Below are positions 25,052 through 32,856 of a stretch of DNA of 64,000 nt, in pieces. Every line of letters starts with the position of its first letter. Position 1 is the first letter of the stretch. The notes below the pieces were generated by a model that searched no databases, was not told the DNA's origin, and worked only from the letters and a program-made list of their open reading frames with translations. The position numbers and the translations under genes are program-made. The DNA lies in NCBI GenBank assembly GCA_025782575.1, contig JALGYY010000002.1, positions 38,729 through 102,728 on the forward strand, read 5' to 3'. The DNA is from a bacterium (GTDB taxonomy: Bacteria; Orphanbacterota; Orphanbacteria; Orphanbacterales; Orphanbacteraceae).

Positions 25052-26356
25052 TCAGCTCAGGATATTCAAGCGATGGGTCCGGGCGATGCGGCCGGCGACA
25101 TCATCCGGCACGCCGGCCTCTTCCGCGAAGCCCGTCCACTTCGAAACGGCACTTAGAACCTGCTCCAGAATTTCCAGGCCTCGACCCCGCTTCATAGAAG
25201 CATTTTTCGAACAGGCCTTGAAATCCTCCTCGTCAAACTGGTCTCGTTTTCCGTTCAGGGACATCTGATGGGTACTTGTCCATGCCCCATCCGGATTGTA
25301 ACTGTAGGTCATGTCAAATGCGGGAGAGAGTGACCAGTTTCCCGATCGGTCCATCAGGAAAGCGATGTTCTTTACATGGTCATCCTGATTACGTCCGACG
25401 ATGTTGAACGCCATTCGTCGAAACTGCTCTTCCATACTGTTCATCGACATGTTGAGCTTACGGATTGTCCGCAAAGCCTGCTCATAGGAGTGAGCTCCCG
25501 CTTTCTTGAAATCGAAATGCTCCATGGCGCAGAGAGATTGCATGTGGAGCCTTCGGCCGGATTCGGTGCGATCAAATCGTCGGGTCATGAAATGGCTACG
25601 TCCATTTTCATTCAGTAGCCTGCATTCATTTATATCGATTCCGGCTTTCGCCGCCATCTTTGAATAGGCGTACTCGATGAGGCCATAGCCCGCCGGATCT
25701 TCAAGCTCTTTGTCCTTGTTTCCCGATACCCCGTCGAACTTGAGAAGCCAGTAAGAAAAACCCCTACCCGCCCGGACCTGCCCCGAACGCACTTCATCTG
25801 TTTCAGGGTTCCATGCGATGATCGCCTTTGCCCTGGCTCCCCCCGCCGATGTGCCGACACGGAGAATGTCCTGCAAGGAACCGATGCGATCAGAAGGCTC
25901 GAAAGAGCCGTGTAATTGATTCCGTCTTGCCAGGATATCACTCGCCAGCTCGACCAGCGACTGAATGTCGATCTGAGTTGACTTTCCGGAAAACGGTCCT
26001 TGTGATGGTACATACTCCAGCGCGCCCATGCCCCTGCTTCCGATGTAACAGAGTCGTTCGACTGAGTTGAAGCTCCCGGGATCTCGACCTTCTTTGGTAA
26101 GCCACGCGTTGATCAGAGCGTTCCCGAAGTCATCCGGCAATGAATCCGCAAGTAGCCCGGGGAGACCATGAAATGTCTCGCGGGAGAGTGCCGAAAAAGT
26201 GTAAATCCGATCGGAGAGCGGCATAGTGATGGGAGCGACTTCAATGCCGCTCGCCGCAAAGGTCGGGTCATATTCGAAATTGGAAAGTCCGGCACTCTCA
26301 TCCCAGCTCACCGCCCCGATTGTTCTGCTCCAGAGTTTCACCTCAGCAATGGTCAA
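25052..26356 (-). CDS. hipA: HipA-type serine/threonine kinase toxin
   Basis: 434 residues, full HipA length. N-terminal HipA_N domain contains FEYDPTFAASGIEVAPITMPL and FHGLPGLLADSLPDDFG, typical of this family (residues ~25-105). The kinase domain carries SAGGARAKAIIAW (Gly-rich nucleotide loop holding the autophosphorylated Ser), HFMTRRFDR, and catalytic NQDDHVKNIAFLMD followed by SLSPAFDMTYSY. HipA toxins phosphorylate aminoacyl-tRNA synthetases, mainly GltX, and induce dormancy. Second gene of an operon with a 4-base overlap with hipB. All kinase motifs look intact, so it should be active. It also resembles the wider HipA family outside persistence modules. Confidence 0.88.
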   Translation of the reverse strand: MTIAEVKLWSRTIGAVSWDESAGLSNFEYDPTFAASGIEVAPITMPLSDRIYTFSALSRETFHGLPGLLADSLPDDFGNALINAWLTKEGRDPGSFNSVERLCYIGSRGMGALEYVPSQGPFSGKSTQIDIQSLVELASDILARRNQLHGSFEPSDRIGSLQDILRVGTSAGGARAKAIIAWNPETDEVRSGQVRAGRGFSYWLLKFDGVSGNKDKELEDPAGYGLIEYAYSKMAAKAGIDINECRLLNENGRSHFMTRRFDRTESGRRLHMQSLCAMEHFDFKKAGAHSYEQALRTIRKLNMSMNSMEEQFRRMAFNIVGRNQDDHVKNIAFLMDRSGNWSLSPAFDMTYSYNPDGAWTSTHQMSLNGKRDQFDEEDFKACSKNASMKRGRGLEILEQVLSAVSKWTGFAEEAGVPDDVAGRIARTHRLNILS

Positions 26357-26703
26357 CCGTCATCCCCCCACGACCAGGGTCTGTGATCATCCGGTTTGTC
26401 AGAACTGGATGAGGCGCGTTGACGCATTTTCCCGCGGAGTTTGATTTGCTGGATCGGACTGATTGCAGGCTCCGGAATCAGGGCCTCCAGATTCTCGAGT
26501 AATCGAAGTGCCCGCAGAATTCGAATCAGGTTGGACGCCTGGATGGATTTTCCGTGCTCAACCCTGTGGACCGTCCGTTTCGAAACCCCCGCTTCCCTGG
26601 CGAGCGCATCCTGAGTCAGATTTCTATTCAAACGATATCGAGCAAGGCGGTTGCCCAGTTCTATCAGCGTGGCATCACCTGAATTGTTTTCGTGGAATTT
26701 CAT
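26353..26703 (-). CDS. hipB: HipB-type antitoxin, XRE-family DNA-binding protein
   Basis: 116 residues. The helix-turn-helix covers residues ~12-66: LGNRLARYRLNRNLTQDALA, then REAGVSKRTVHRVEHGKSI with the recognition helix SKRTVHRVE. The C-terminal tail (MRQRASSSSDKPDDHRPWSW) is probably disordered, as in other HipB proteins where the tail contacts HipA or is degraded by Lon. It precedes and overlaps hipA, the canonical order. It should bind HipA and repress its own promoter; inverted repeats upstream (26749-26771 and 26791-26852) are candidate operators. Confidence 0.85.
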   Translation of the reverse strand: MKFHENNSGDATLIELGNRLARYRLNRNLTQDALAREAGVSKRTVHRVEHGKSIQASNLIRILRALRLLENLEALIPEPAISPIQQIKLRGKMRQRASSSSDKPDDHRPWSWGDDG

Positions 26704-26748
26704 AAGCAGCCCCTTCTGTTGCTTTATCGACCAAGACTACTATCAAGA

Positions 26749-26771
26749 TGACATATTAGTCACGCTATGAC
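26749..26771 (-). promoter_or_regulatory. Nested inverted repeats upstream of hipB (candidate operator)
   Basis: TGAC-N6-GTCA (26749-26762) shares its right half with GTCA-N5-TGAC (26759-26771). They lie 46-68 bases before the hipB start, within an AT-rich promoter-like region with a -10-like TAATAT on the minus strand. HipB proteins bind palindromes at this distance. Confidence 0.4.
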
Positions 26772-26790
26772 AATAGCAATAAATCACAAC

Positions 26791-26852
26791 AAGACGCCAT
26801 AATTGGCATATTAACCTCTAGGCAGGCGTCAAATCGCCAATTTCGGCGTCTT
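26791..26852. repeat. 17-base inverted repeat between the GDPD gene and hipBA
   Basis: AAGACGCCATAATTGGC (26791-26807) and GCCAATTTCGGCGTCTT (26836-26852) are complementary at 15 of 17 positions, with a 28-base spacer. On the minus strand the second arm is followed by a fairly T-rich stretch (GTTGTGATTTATTG), so it could be the terminator of the GDPD gene; alternatively it is a HipB operator pair. Confidence 0.6.
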
Positions 26853-26868
26853 AGCCGGTATCGATCGG

Positions 26869-27792
26869 TCAGTTTGGTGGGGAGGCTGCGATCGCTTTTG
26901 CGGCGAGGGGGACATTGTCGGTGGCCAGGATGTCGGCTCCATTTAGCAGGAGATCGCTGTAGACCTGATAGCCTCGAACCTCTGCCCTCCGATCCAGGTT
27001 GCCCATCGTTCCCAGAATCGCGCGGATACCGTGGGAGTGCAGCAGCCTGTACAGGGAGTCGGACGGTTCGTAAACACCCACAAAGACGAGCAGATTCAAT
27101 GGATCGATACCGCTGGTCAGCAGGCGTCCGGCGCCTTCCAGATCTCGGGCGGAAGCGGAGATAACCAGTTCGGGATTCAAATCGTGATACCTGATCGCCG
27201 AAGGGGTGCTGTAGGTGATCACCACTGTAAACGGTTCGGCACCATGTTCTCGAATGATCGCGACAATTTCTTCCGGTTCTACGGACTGCTTGATATCCAG
27301 CTCGACAATCGCTCTCCCCTCCGCCCACCGGAGAACTTCGGCGAGTGTGGGGATCGAATAGGAAGTGACCTCGCCTTCGTTGTCCTTCAGCCTCAGCTCC
27401 CTCAGTTCCTCCAGTGTGTGGTCAATCACGGCTCCCGTTCCCGTGGTCGTTCGATCGAGAGTGGCGTCGTGCATCATTACCAGGATCGAATCTTTCGTCT
27501 TCCGCACGTCACATTCGATCAGGCAAGAAGAGTATTGGATAGCGTTTTCAAATGTGGCGAGACAATTCTCAGGATAGCCGGGCTCAGGACCACCCCGATG
27601 GGCACCGATCAATCCGACCCGGTCATCTGTCCAGGCAAGATACTCTCGAAGTTCTCCTGCCGAATCGAACGAGACGTAATTCGATTCCTCCAACGGCGGC
27701 GATGAGCCACCCGGCGTACATGAGACAACAAGAAGAAGAATCAGTAACCAATTCCATTTCACGATTGAACACCTGTTCCCGAGAAAACTCAT
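26869..27792 (-). CDS. Glycerophosphodiester phosphodiesterase, lipoprotein
   Basis: 307 residues. Lipoprotein signal WNWLLILLLVVSC with lipobox V-V-S-C. The GDPD TIM barrel shows LIGAHRGG, GYPENCLATFENAI, the metal-binding I-E-C-D-V-R-K-T-K-D, MMHDATLDRTTTGTG with the catalytic His, IPTLAEVLRWAEG and IVELDIK, ending in GADILATDNV. It hydrolyses glycerophosphodiesters from phospholipid turnover to glycerol-3-phosphate and an alcohol, here at a membrane surface. The ATG at 27792 is 23 bases after a candidate -10 (TGGTAGGAT on the minus strand); GTG 27762 is an alternative start. Confidence 0.88.
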   Translation of the reverse strand: MSFLGNRCSIVKWNWLLILLLVVSCTPGGSSPPLEESNYVSFDSAGELREYLAWTDDRVGLIGAHRGGPEPGYPENCLATFENAIQYSSCLIECDVRKTKDSILVMMHDATLDRTTTGTGAVIDHTLEELRELRLKDNEGEVTSYSIPTLAEVLRWAEGRAIVELDIKQSVEPEEIVAIIREHGAEPFTVVITYSTPSAIRYHDLNPELVISASARDLEGAGRLLTSGIDPLNLLVFVGVYEPSDSLYRLLHSHGIRAILGTMGNLDRRAEVRGYQVYSDLLLNGADILATDNVPLAAKAIAASPPN

Positions 27793-27815
27793 CCGTGCCG
27801 GCTCGCTGCCCCCCT

Positions 27816-27824
27816 ATCCTACCA
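27816..27824 (-). promoter_or_regulatory. Extended -10 element of the GDPD gene
   Basis: Minus strand reads CTGGTAGGAT (TGG followed by TAGGAT), 24 bases before the start codon, giving a short leader. Confidence 0.4.
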
Positions 27825-27883
27825 GCTTTCCGCAGTAGCCTGGAGCAGCAAGCCTGAGCTCCTCCCATGATAGGTTGAACCAA

Positions 27884-27911
27884 AGAAAAACCCGCCTTTT
27901 TACAGCGGGCC
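27884..27911 (-). terminator. Rho-independent terminator after the secreted protein gene at 27940
   Basis: The minus-strand transcript forms GCCCGC ... GCGGGT with an A-rich loop and then TTTTTC. The stem lies about 30 bases after the stop codon at 27940. Confidence 0.85.
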
Positions 27912-27939
27912 TCTCTTCTGGTTCCCCAGGCGATCCGCT

Positions 27940-28536
27940 CTATCGGAAGAGCATCTTCACCCGTCCCCAGGTCTCCGATTCAGTCGCCGTACTTACATTG
28001 CACTTCGCCTGGCCGTTATCCAGGTAGAGAACGGTGCCGGGGAAGACGCGAAAGGTAATCGTATGGGTAGCCCCGTCGCAACTTCCGGCTCCTTCCGTGT
28101 TGCCGCCGAATGTTGATTGCGGCGGCAATCCGATGGGAGCCCAGACATCGTCCGCGTTACTGAAATCTCCGCCGGCATCTACATGGACATCAAACCCTCC
28201 GGCGCCGAAATTGGTGTTGTACCCCGAGAAATCGTACTCCACCACGCAGACACCATTATCGACCGGGCATGTAAACGTAAACGTGATTACGATCTGGGAT
28301 GGTTTGTTTCGAGCGTCGATACAGAGGACGCTTCCGCTCCCGCCGGGTACCGGGGGTGCGGGTGGCTCATCACCTGAACCGATAACCGTCACGCAGTCCG
28401 GATCTCCTTCGTCAACGGTGCCGCCGCCCAGATAGGGTCCGGGCCCCTGACCGCCCCAGTCGCCGAACGTGTCGGCCCCCGCGACTCCGGCGAAACAGAG
28501 GAGAAACGTCAAGAAAACAGCTATAACTTTTGGCAT
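27940..28536 (-). CDS. Secreted protein with short W-G-R-V-K-x-x-F-R C-terminal tag
   Basis: About 198 residues from the ATG at 28536 (the frame extends 14 codons further but the signal peptide MPKVIAVFLTFLLCFAGVAG starts here). A Gly/Asp/Pro-rich linker leads into a beta-rich domain with ITFTFTCPVDNGVCVVEYDF and VFPGTVLYLDNGQAKC; several cysteines may pair in the periplasm. The chain ends ESETWGRVKMLFR, almost the same as the end of the protein at 14222-14884, though the rest is unrelated. No enzyme motif is visible. A shared export or anchoring tag is inferred. Confidence 0.7.
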   Translation of the reverse strand: MPKVIAVFLTFLLCFAGVAGADTFGDWGGQGPGPYLGGGTVDEGDPDCVTVIGSGDEPPAPPVPGGSGSVLCIDARNKPSQIVITFTFTCPVDNGVCVVEYDFSGYNTNFGAGGFDVHVDAGGDFSNADDVWAPIGLPPQSTFGGNTEGAGSCDGATHTITFRVFPGTVLYLDNGQAKCNVSTATESETWGRVKMLFR

Positions 28537-28714
28537 GTACCTGCCCCAATGCAATTGCACCGCAGAGTGTGGGCACAACGATCGGGTCCGGGAACCCCGC
28601 AGTGGCAGTAGATGTGGATGTTGGAGATCGACAGTCCGGAGGTTGGATGAATGGCCTCTTCGCTATCGAAACCAGCCCAACATCAGGATAGCACCAGTTT
28701 GGGGAACTGTCGCG

Positions 28715-30178
28715 TTACGAGCCGTTACGGGAGAGCAGGAAATCGATCACGTCGGCGGAGGTATAGGATGTCCTGCTCGGGCCCAGCACATCGAGAATAC
28801 CCGAGAAGTCGTCTCCACAGGTCAGGAGGGCCAATTCCACTCCATTTTCGCCACGAACCTGCGGCATACCGATGTTGGCCATCAGGCCGTTACAAAGACA
28901 CTTGCGGCCGATGGTTTCCTCGAGGTTTCCCCCGTGACTCACATACGTTTCCTGGTCTTCCGCCGGACAACGCCACCCGACGGTCCCGTCGGCCTGTTCA
29001 TATGCCTCTCGGAGGTAGCCCAGATCGCACTTCCGAGATCGCTTCTCGTACTCGTCGTTGTCCGACAGCGTGCCCGAAATCGAGAGAACCTTGAACGGAA
29101 ACCCCGTGGGGGAAGCGATCGGATCCGTGAAAACATGGTGTGTTCCATCCTGGCAATTCTTGATCGCGTCATACTTGAAATCCTGGCACAGACCGGACTC
29201 TTCGCAGAACGCGAAAAGTGTCCCTACCTGGATGCCTGTCGCACCGACAGCGCAGGCTTCCGCCAGTTTCTCCGGGCTCCCATAAGTGCCCGCGAGCCAG
29301 AAGGGAAGTTCCAGCGACTTGATGGCATCAAGATCGACCATATCCCGCGGGCCATAGACAGGCTCATGCTCCGAGCTGAGTTCCATCCGTCCTCGAGGAG
29401 GGGCGTTATGCCCACCCGCCTTCGGTCCTTCGATTATCAAGCCATCCACCTGCCCCTTACATTTTTTAACCAACATCCCTGCCAGGGTGACTGAGGAGAC
29501 GATGGGAAAGAAAAGAGGGCGCCGCAAGGCGGGAGGGTGATCCTGGAAAACCGTCTCCGGAGTAAAAGAAAGCTTGTGTACCTGCCCGTTTGTTACCCCT
29601 CGAACATAGAGTTTCATTTCCACGGGTTCGCTTCGGACGAGGTTATCAATGACCTTGGGGATTTCAACAGGAACCCCCGCACCCACTATGATTACATCGA
29701 CATCGGCAAGCATCGCCCCGTAAATGGACGGCAGAAGTGGCGCCTGGATCTTGTGCAGGTAGTTGATCCCGACTATTCCGCCATGGTTTTCCTTGGCCAG
29801 AAAAACCTCTACGAAATTGGCGGCGACCAACAATTCCTGGAGCCGTTGGCTCAGATTATGACCCGCGATCGGCTTCCCTTTGAAGGGCTGACCGGCTGGC
29901 TTGCCGCCGGCAATGAAAAAGCGATCAATAATGTCCTTGGAAACGCGTGGGATGGGGAAAGCGGCAAGGGCGCGGCGCAAATGTTCGCCCGGATCCCCCA
30001 TTTGCAGTCGCCTGGCCAGGACCAGATCAAGCGCAGTCCCCGAGACTACCCCGATCTGCCCCTGCGACGACACCGCATGAGCGAGCCGCCAGTCGGAGAC
30101 TGCTGCGCCCATCCCGCCTTGTATGATCTGAGGCCACTTCATGGATTCACCCGACCCTTGTGCCATATCTGAATCCAT
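28715..30178 (-). CDS. Nitronate monooxygenase-like flavoprotein, long form
   Basis: 487 residues, in the 460-490-residue branch of the family. The FMN-binding TIM barrel shows IIQGGMGAAVSDWRLAHAVS, VVSGTALDLVLARRLQ, IIVGAGVPVEIPKV, GLIIEGPKAGGHN with the conserved catalytic His region, LPFWLAGTYGSPEKLAEA and GATGIQVGTLFAF. A C-terminal extension (~380-487) has several Cys, including a C-x-C (KCLCNG). FMN-dependent oxidation of nitronates or a related enoyl reduction is expected. ATG 30178 has GAGGGGG three bases upstream. A candidate extended -10 lies at 30247-30255. The long branch is poorly characterised, so the substrate is uncertain. Confidence 0.8.
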   Translation of the reverse strand: MDSDMAQGSGESMKWPQIIQGGMGAAVSDWRLAHAVSSQGQIGVVSGTALDLVLARRLQMGDPGEHLRRALAAFPIPRVSKDIIDRFFIAGGKPAGQPFKGKPIAGHNLSQRLQELLVAANFVEVFLAKENHGGIVGINYLHKIQAPLLPSIYGAMLADVDVIIVGAGVPVEIPKVIDNLVRSEPVEMKLYVRGVTNGQVHKLSFTPETVFQDHPPALRRPLFFPIVSSVTLAGMLVKKCKGQVDGLIIEGPKAGGHNAPPRGRMELSSEHEPVYGPRDMVDLDAIKSLELPFWLAGTYGSPEKLAEACAVGATGIQVGTLFAFCEESGLCQDFKYDAIKNCQDGTHHVFTDPIASPTGFPFKVLSISGTLSDNDEYEKRSRKCDLGYLREAYEQADGTVGWRCPAEDQETYVSHGGNLEETIGRKCLCNGLMANIGMPQVRGENGVELALLTCGDDFSGILDVLGPSRTSYTSADVIDFLLSRNGS

Positions 30179-30246
30179 TCGCCCCCTCAGGTATTCATTC
30201 GAGTAGACCGGCTTGACCCCTCGCGACTGCGCCTCATCCTCGCGTC

Positions 30247-30255
30247 ATGATACCA
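30247..30255 (-). promoter_or_regulatory. Extended -10 element of the nitronate monooxygenase-like gene
   Basis: Minus strand reads ATGGTATCAT, matching the recurrent element, about 70 bases upstream of the ATG at 30178. Confidence 0.45.
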
Positions 30256-30291
30256 TTTCTTGCCCGGAGGCACACAATTGCTGTCCCCCGA

Positions 30292-31413
30292 TCAAAACTC
30301 TTCGTCCCGGCCGGCTGCGTCCTCTGCGCGTCTCATGCCGGCTTCGATCTCATCCGCGCCGGGGGTCCGGTGACCCTCTCCGTAGTTAGCGGTGTAGTTC
30401 TCAGAATCGACCGTGCCGAGTTCGCCGACCGGACCCTCCATCTGGTCACCAGGGTTGGTCTCGCTGTTCTTCATTGCTTCGATCTTCATACCCAGGTAGA
30501 AATCCGTGAATTCCTTGTGGAGATCGGGCGCAGAATATTCGACCTCCCGGTCGGAGGTGAATTCATCTGCGGCGTCATCCTCGAGTCGATCATCCTCAAC
30601 CGGAGCCGTCTCCTCGGTGCTACCTTGCCCTTCCGTCTTCTTCGCCTCTTCCGCCTTCTTCTCCCGCTCCGCTTTCTTCTTTTCAAGCTCCGCCTTGAAG
30701 AGAGCCACTTTCACTGCATTCGCTTCCTTGGCGACTTTGGTCTTTGTTCCTTTTTCCGTCTGGCGATTCTTCTCATACGCCGATGGCTCATCCGTAGTCG
30801 ACCCGGGGCCCTTGCCGAGCTCGCTTGAAACCTCGCTCGCCCACGCCTCGACCGTTGCATAGTCCCCATTCAGCGCGGCCTCATACATCCTGAGCCTTGC
30901 ATGATCGATGAACGCCATTGTTCTCGCGGGCAGCTTGCCGGCAGCTTCTCTTCCGGTCCCGCCGTAGGGGTTGCCGATACCCAGATCCGCCCCTCCCCGG
31001 TACCCGTCCATCGGGTTCCTGCCGTCGACCTGCCTTCCCTGCGCCAGTTGGTCACGGTCGAGCCCCAAGCCTGAATCCGCCCGTTCCCGCAGGTCTCCAT
31101 CCACCGAGTTTCCCTGCGTGGGCCCGGCAATGCTGTCATCGAGTGCTGCGCCGGCCCTCCCCCCCACATCAGCTGTGCCGGGCATCGTCCCCTCAGGCAC
31201 CTTTGCCCGGTGATCAGCCTGACTCGGTTTGGCCTCTGTCTGGATCTGGTTGAACCGGCTGCTCGCCACCCTGGCAAAACGATCCGCTGACGCCTTAAGT
31301 GCCCGGGCTGTATCGGGTTGCTTCTGAGCGGTCGATTTCTTTTCGCCGCTTTTTCTTTCGCTTGAATCCGCAGGTGACGGGCTCACCGCCTGACTGTTCC
31401 TGTTGACCTTCAT
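30292..31413 (-). CDS. Hypothetical charged, low-complexity cytoplasmic protein
   Basis: 373 residues, no signal peptide, no recognised domain. Residues 1-60 are Ser/Lys/Gln-rich and probably disordered (VSPSPADSSERKSGEKKS). Residues ~160-195 may form a small helical domain (AFIDHARLRMYEAALNGDYA). Residues ~220-260 are a Lys/Glu coiled coil (AELEKKKAEREKKAEEAKK), and the tail is acidic. The ATG at 31413 has AGAAGGAG upstream, so expression is likely. The Thr/Ser/Pro-rich start resembles that of the zincin protein at 21888. It may be a secreted or scaffold protein; I cannot assign a function. Confidence 0.6.
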   Translation of the reverse strand: MKVNRNSQAVSPSPADSSERKSGEKKSTAQKQPDTARALKASADRFARVASSRFNQIQTEAKPSQADHRAKVPEGTMPGTADVGGRAGAALDDSIAGPTQGNSVDGDLRERADSGLGLDRDQLAQGRQVDGRNPMDGYRGGADLGIGNPYGGTGREAAGKLPARTMAFIDHARLRMYEAALNGDYATVEAWASEVSSELGKGPGSTTDEPSAYEKNRQTEKGTKTKVAKEANAVKVALFKAELEKKKAEREKKAEEAKKTEGQGSTEETAPVEDDRLEDDAADEFTSDREVEYSAPDLHKEFTDFYLGMKIEAMKNSETNPGDQMEGPVGELGTVDSENYTANYGEGHRTPGADEIEAGMRRAEDAAGRDEEF

Positions 31414-31548
31414 CTCTCTACTCCTTCTGTGAGTCAGATTCGAAATACTCCAGTACTCGTTCTACCCATTAGGCGACATTCCTGGCGAATCCGGGACAGA
31501 GGGAGGCGGATGTTTTTACAGGAACTGGCGTTTGAAGCGGTCAGAGAG

Positions 31549-32730
31549 CTATCTCAGCAGAGTCAGCTTGCGGGTTTCTATCCGCTCGCCGGTGCGCAGG
31601 CGAGCGAAATAGATCCCGGGAGGTACGACGCGACCTTGATCGTCCCTGCCGTTCCATTCGATTGTCCGGGGGCCCGCCGGGAACTGCGCTCCTCGCTCGA
31701 TGATTCTTGTCAGTCTACCGCGGAGATCAAAGATTTCGATATCCACGAGTCCGGGGCGGGAGATTAAAAATCGAAGTGTTGAAGTGTGCCGGAACGGATT
31801 GGGGGAATTCGAGAGGCCCATCGTGACCGGCAGTATTTCGCCGGCCGCCGCCACATCGGTCACGCCCGGTTTTGGATGGGCGTAGAAGAACTCGACCACC
31901 TGCGCGGCAAATCCTGACGACAGGACCGGCGTGTGGCCGGAACCGGGAATCTTCCAGAGTTCAGCGGACCCGCCGGGACTGCAGTTCACGTTGAACCTGA
32001 TGATGTCAGACTCGGTCGCAGGTCCCAGTACGAGATCGATCTCCCCGATCAGTGTCTCGGGCTCTGCATTGCATCCGTCGTACCCGGCCCATCGGCTGAC
32101 CGATTCGAAAGCCCCCGGATAGGAGGCGGCGCCGATCTGCCCACCATTGTATAGAATCGTCGCGTCAGAGGTCCCGTGCACCTGGGCAATGTGAACAGGC
32201 GAAGTGGCGTTGCAGTCGGCGTCATTATCCCAGGTCGCGCCGGCAAGACTCATGATGGCGGCTACCCTTCCCGAATAATCGCAAGCCATTCGATACGACA
32301 TGAATCCACCGTTCGAATGTCCGCCGATGTAGACGCGATCCGGATCCAGGTTAAAGCGGTCCGCCACCGTATCGATCAAGGCAGATAGATAGCCGGCGTC
32401 GTCAACGGAACTGCCCCCGAAATTGCAGCAGGCATCCGTGGCGTTCCAAAATCGGTTTCCTCCTGCGTCTTTGGTACCGTTCGGGTGGGCGTATAGGAAC
32501 CCATACGTGTCGATGATCGACTCAAACCCCATCCAGGAATCGACAGCCGCTCCATTGGAGCCATATCCATGCAGGAGCAGGATGAGTGGCGTAGGGGTCG
32601 TCGAATCGTATGACGCGGGTGTGAAAATGGTAACTGCTCCGCGTCCAAGATTGACAACAATGTCGGCTTTAGAATCAGTACCCACAAGTAGAGGAAGAAG
32701 ACAAATCAGGAGGCGAAGCGCTTTTGACAT
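31549..32730 (-). CDS. Secreted PHB-depolymerase/feruloyl-esterase-like hydrolase with sorting domain
   Basis: About 393 residues. Signal peptide MSKALRLLICLLPLLVGTDSKA. The alpha/beta-hydrolase domain (LpqC/polyhydroxybutyrate depolymerase group) shows LILLLHGYGSNG (oxyanion region), the nucleophile elbow GHSNG with S139, D in HGTSDATI and H in GSGHTPV. The last ~85 residues form a FlgD/type IX sorting domain: VDIEIFDLRGRLTRIIERG, IEWNGRDDQGR, PPGIYFARLRTGE and a closing RKLTLLR. It would hydrolyse extracellular polyesters or aryl esters. No obvious ribosome site; ATG 32739 is an alternative start three codons upstream. Confidence 0.82.
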   Translation of the reverse strand: MSKALRLLICLLPLLVGTDSKADIVVNLGRGAVTIFTPASYDSTTPTPLILLLHGYGSNGAAVDSWMGFESIIDTYGFLYAHPNGTKDAGGNRFWNATDACCNFGGSSVDDAGYLSALIDTVADRFNLDPDRVYIGGHSNGGFMSYRMACDYSGRVAAIMSLAGATWDNDADCNATSPVHIAQVHGTSDATILYNGGQIGAASYPGAFESVSRWAGYDGCNAEPETLIGEIDLVLGPATESDIIRFNVNCSPGGSAELWKIPGSGHTPVLSSGFAAQVVEFFYAHPKPGVTDVAAAGEILPVTMGLSNSPNPFRHTSTLRFLISRPGLVDIEIFDLRGRLTRIIERGAQFPAGPRTIEWNGRDDQGRVVPPGIYFARLRTGERIETRKLTLLR

Positions 32731-32841
32731 GAGATACATGCACTTAATTGTAGTACTGGGAGGCGAGATGATCAATTCGATTCTGCTTGTGAAGCGGGGA
32801 CGTCACCTTTCTGATAGGGCGCAAGAGAGTCATCCTCCATG

Positions 32842-32850
32842 TGCTAGGAT
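32842..32850 (+). promoter_or_regulatory. Extended -10 six bases before the start codon (leaderless type)
   Basis: TGC-TAGGAT ends at 32850 and the ATG begins at 32857, the usual distance to a transcription start, and no Shine-Dalgarno sequence lies between. The mRNA probably begins at or next to the ATG. Confidence 0.45.
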
Positions 32851-32856
32851 CGGCGA

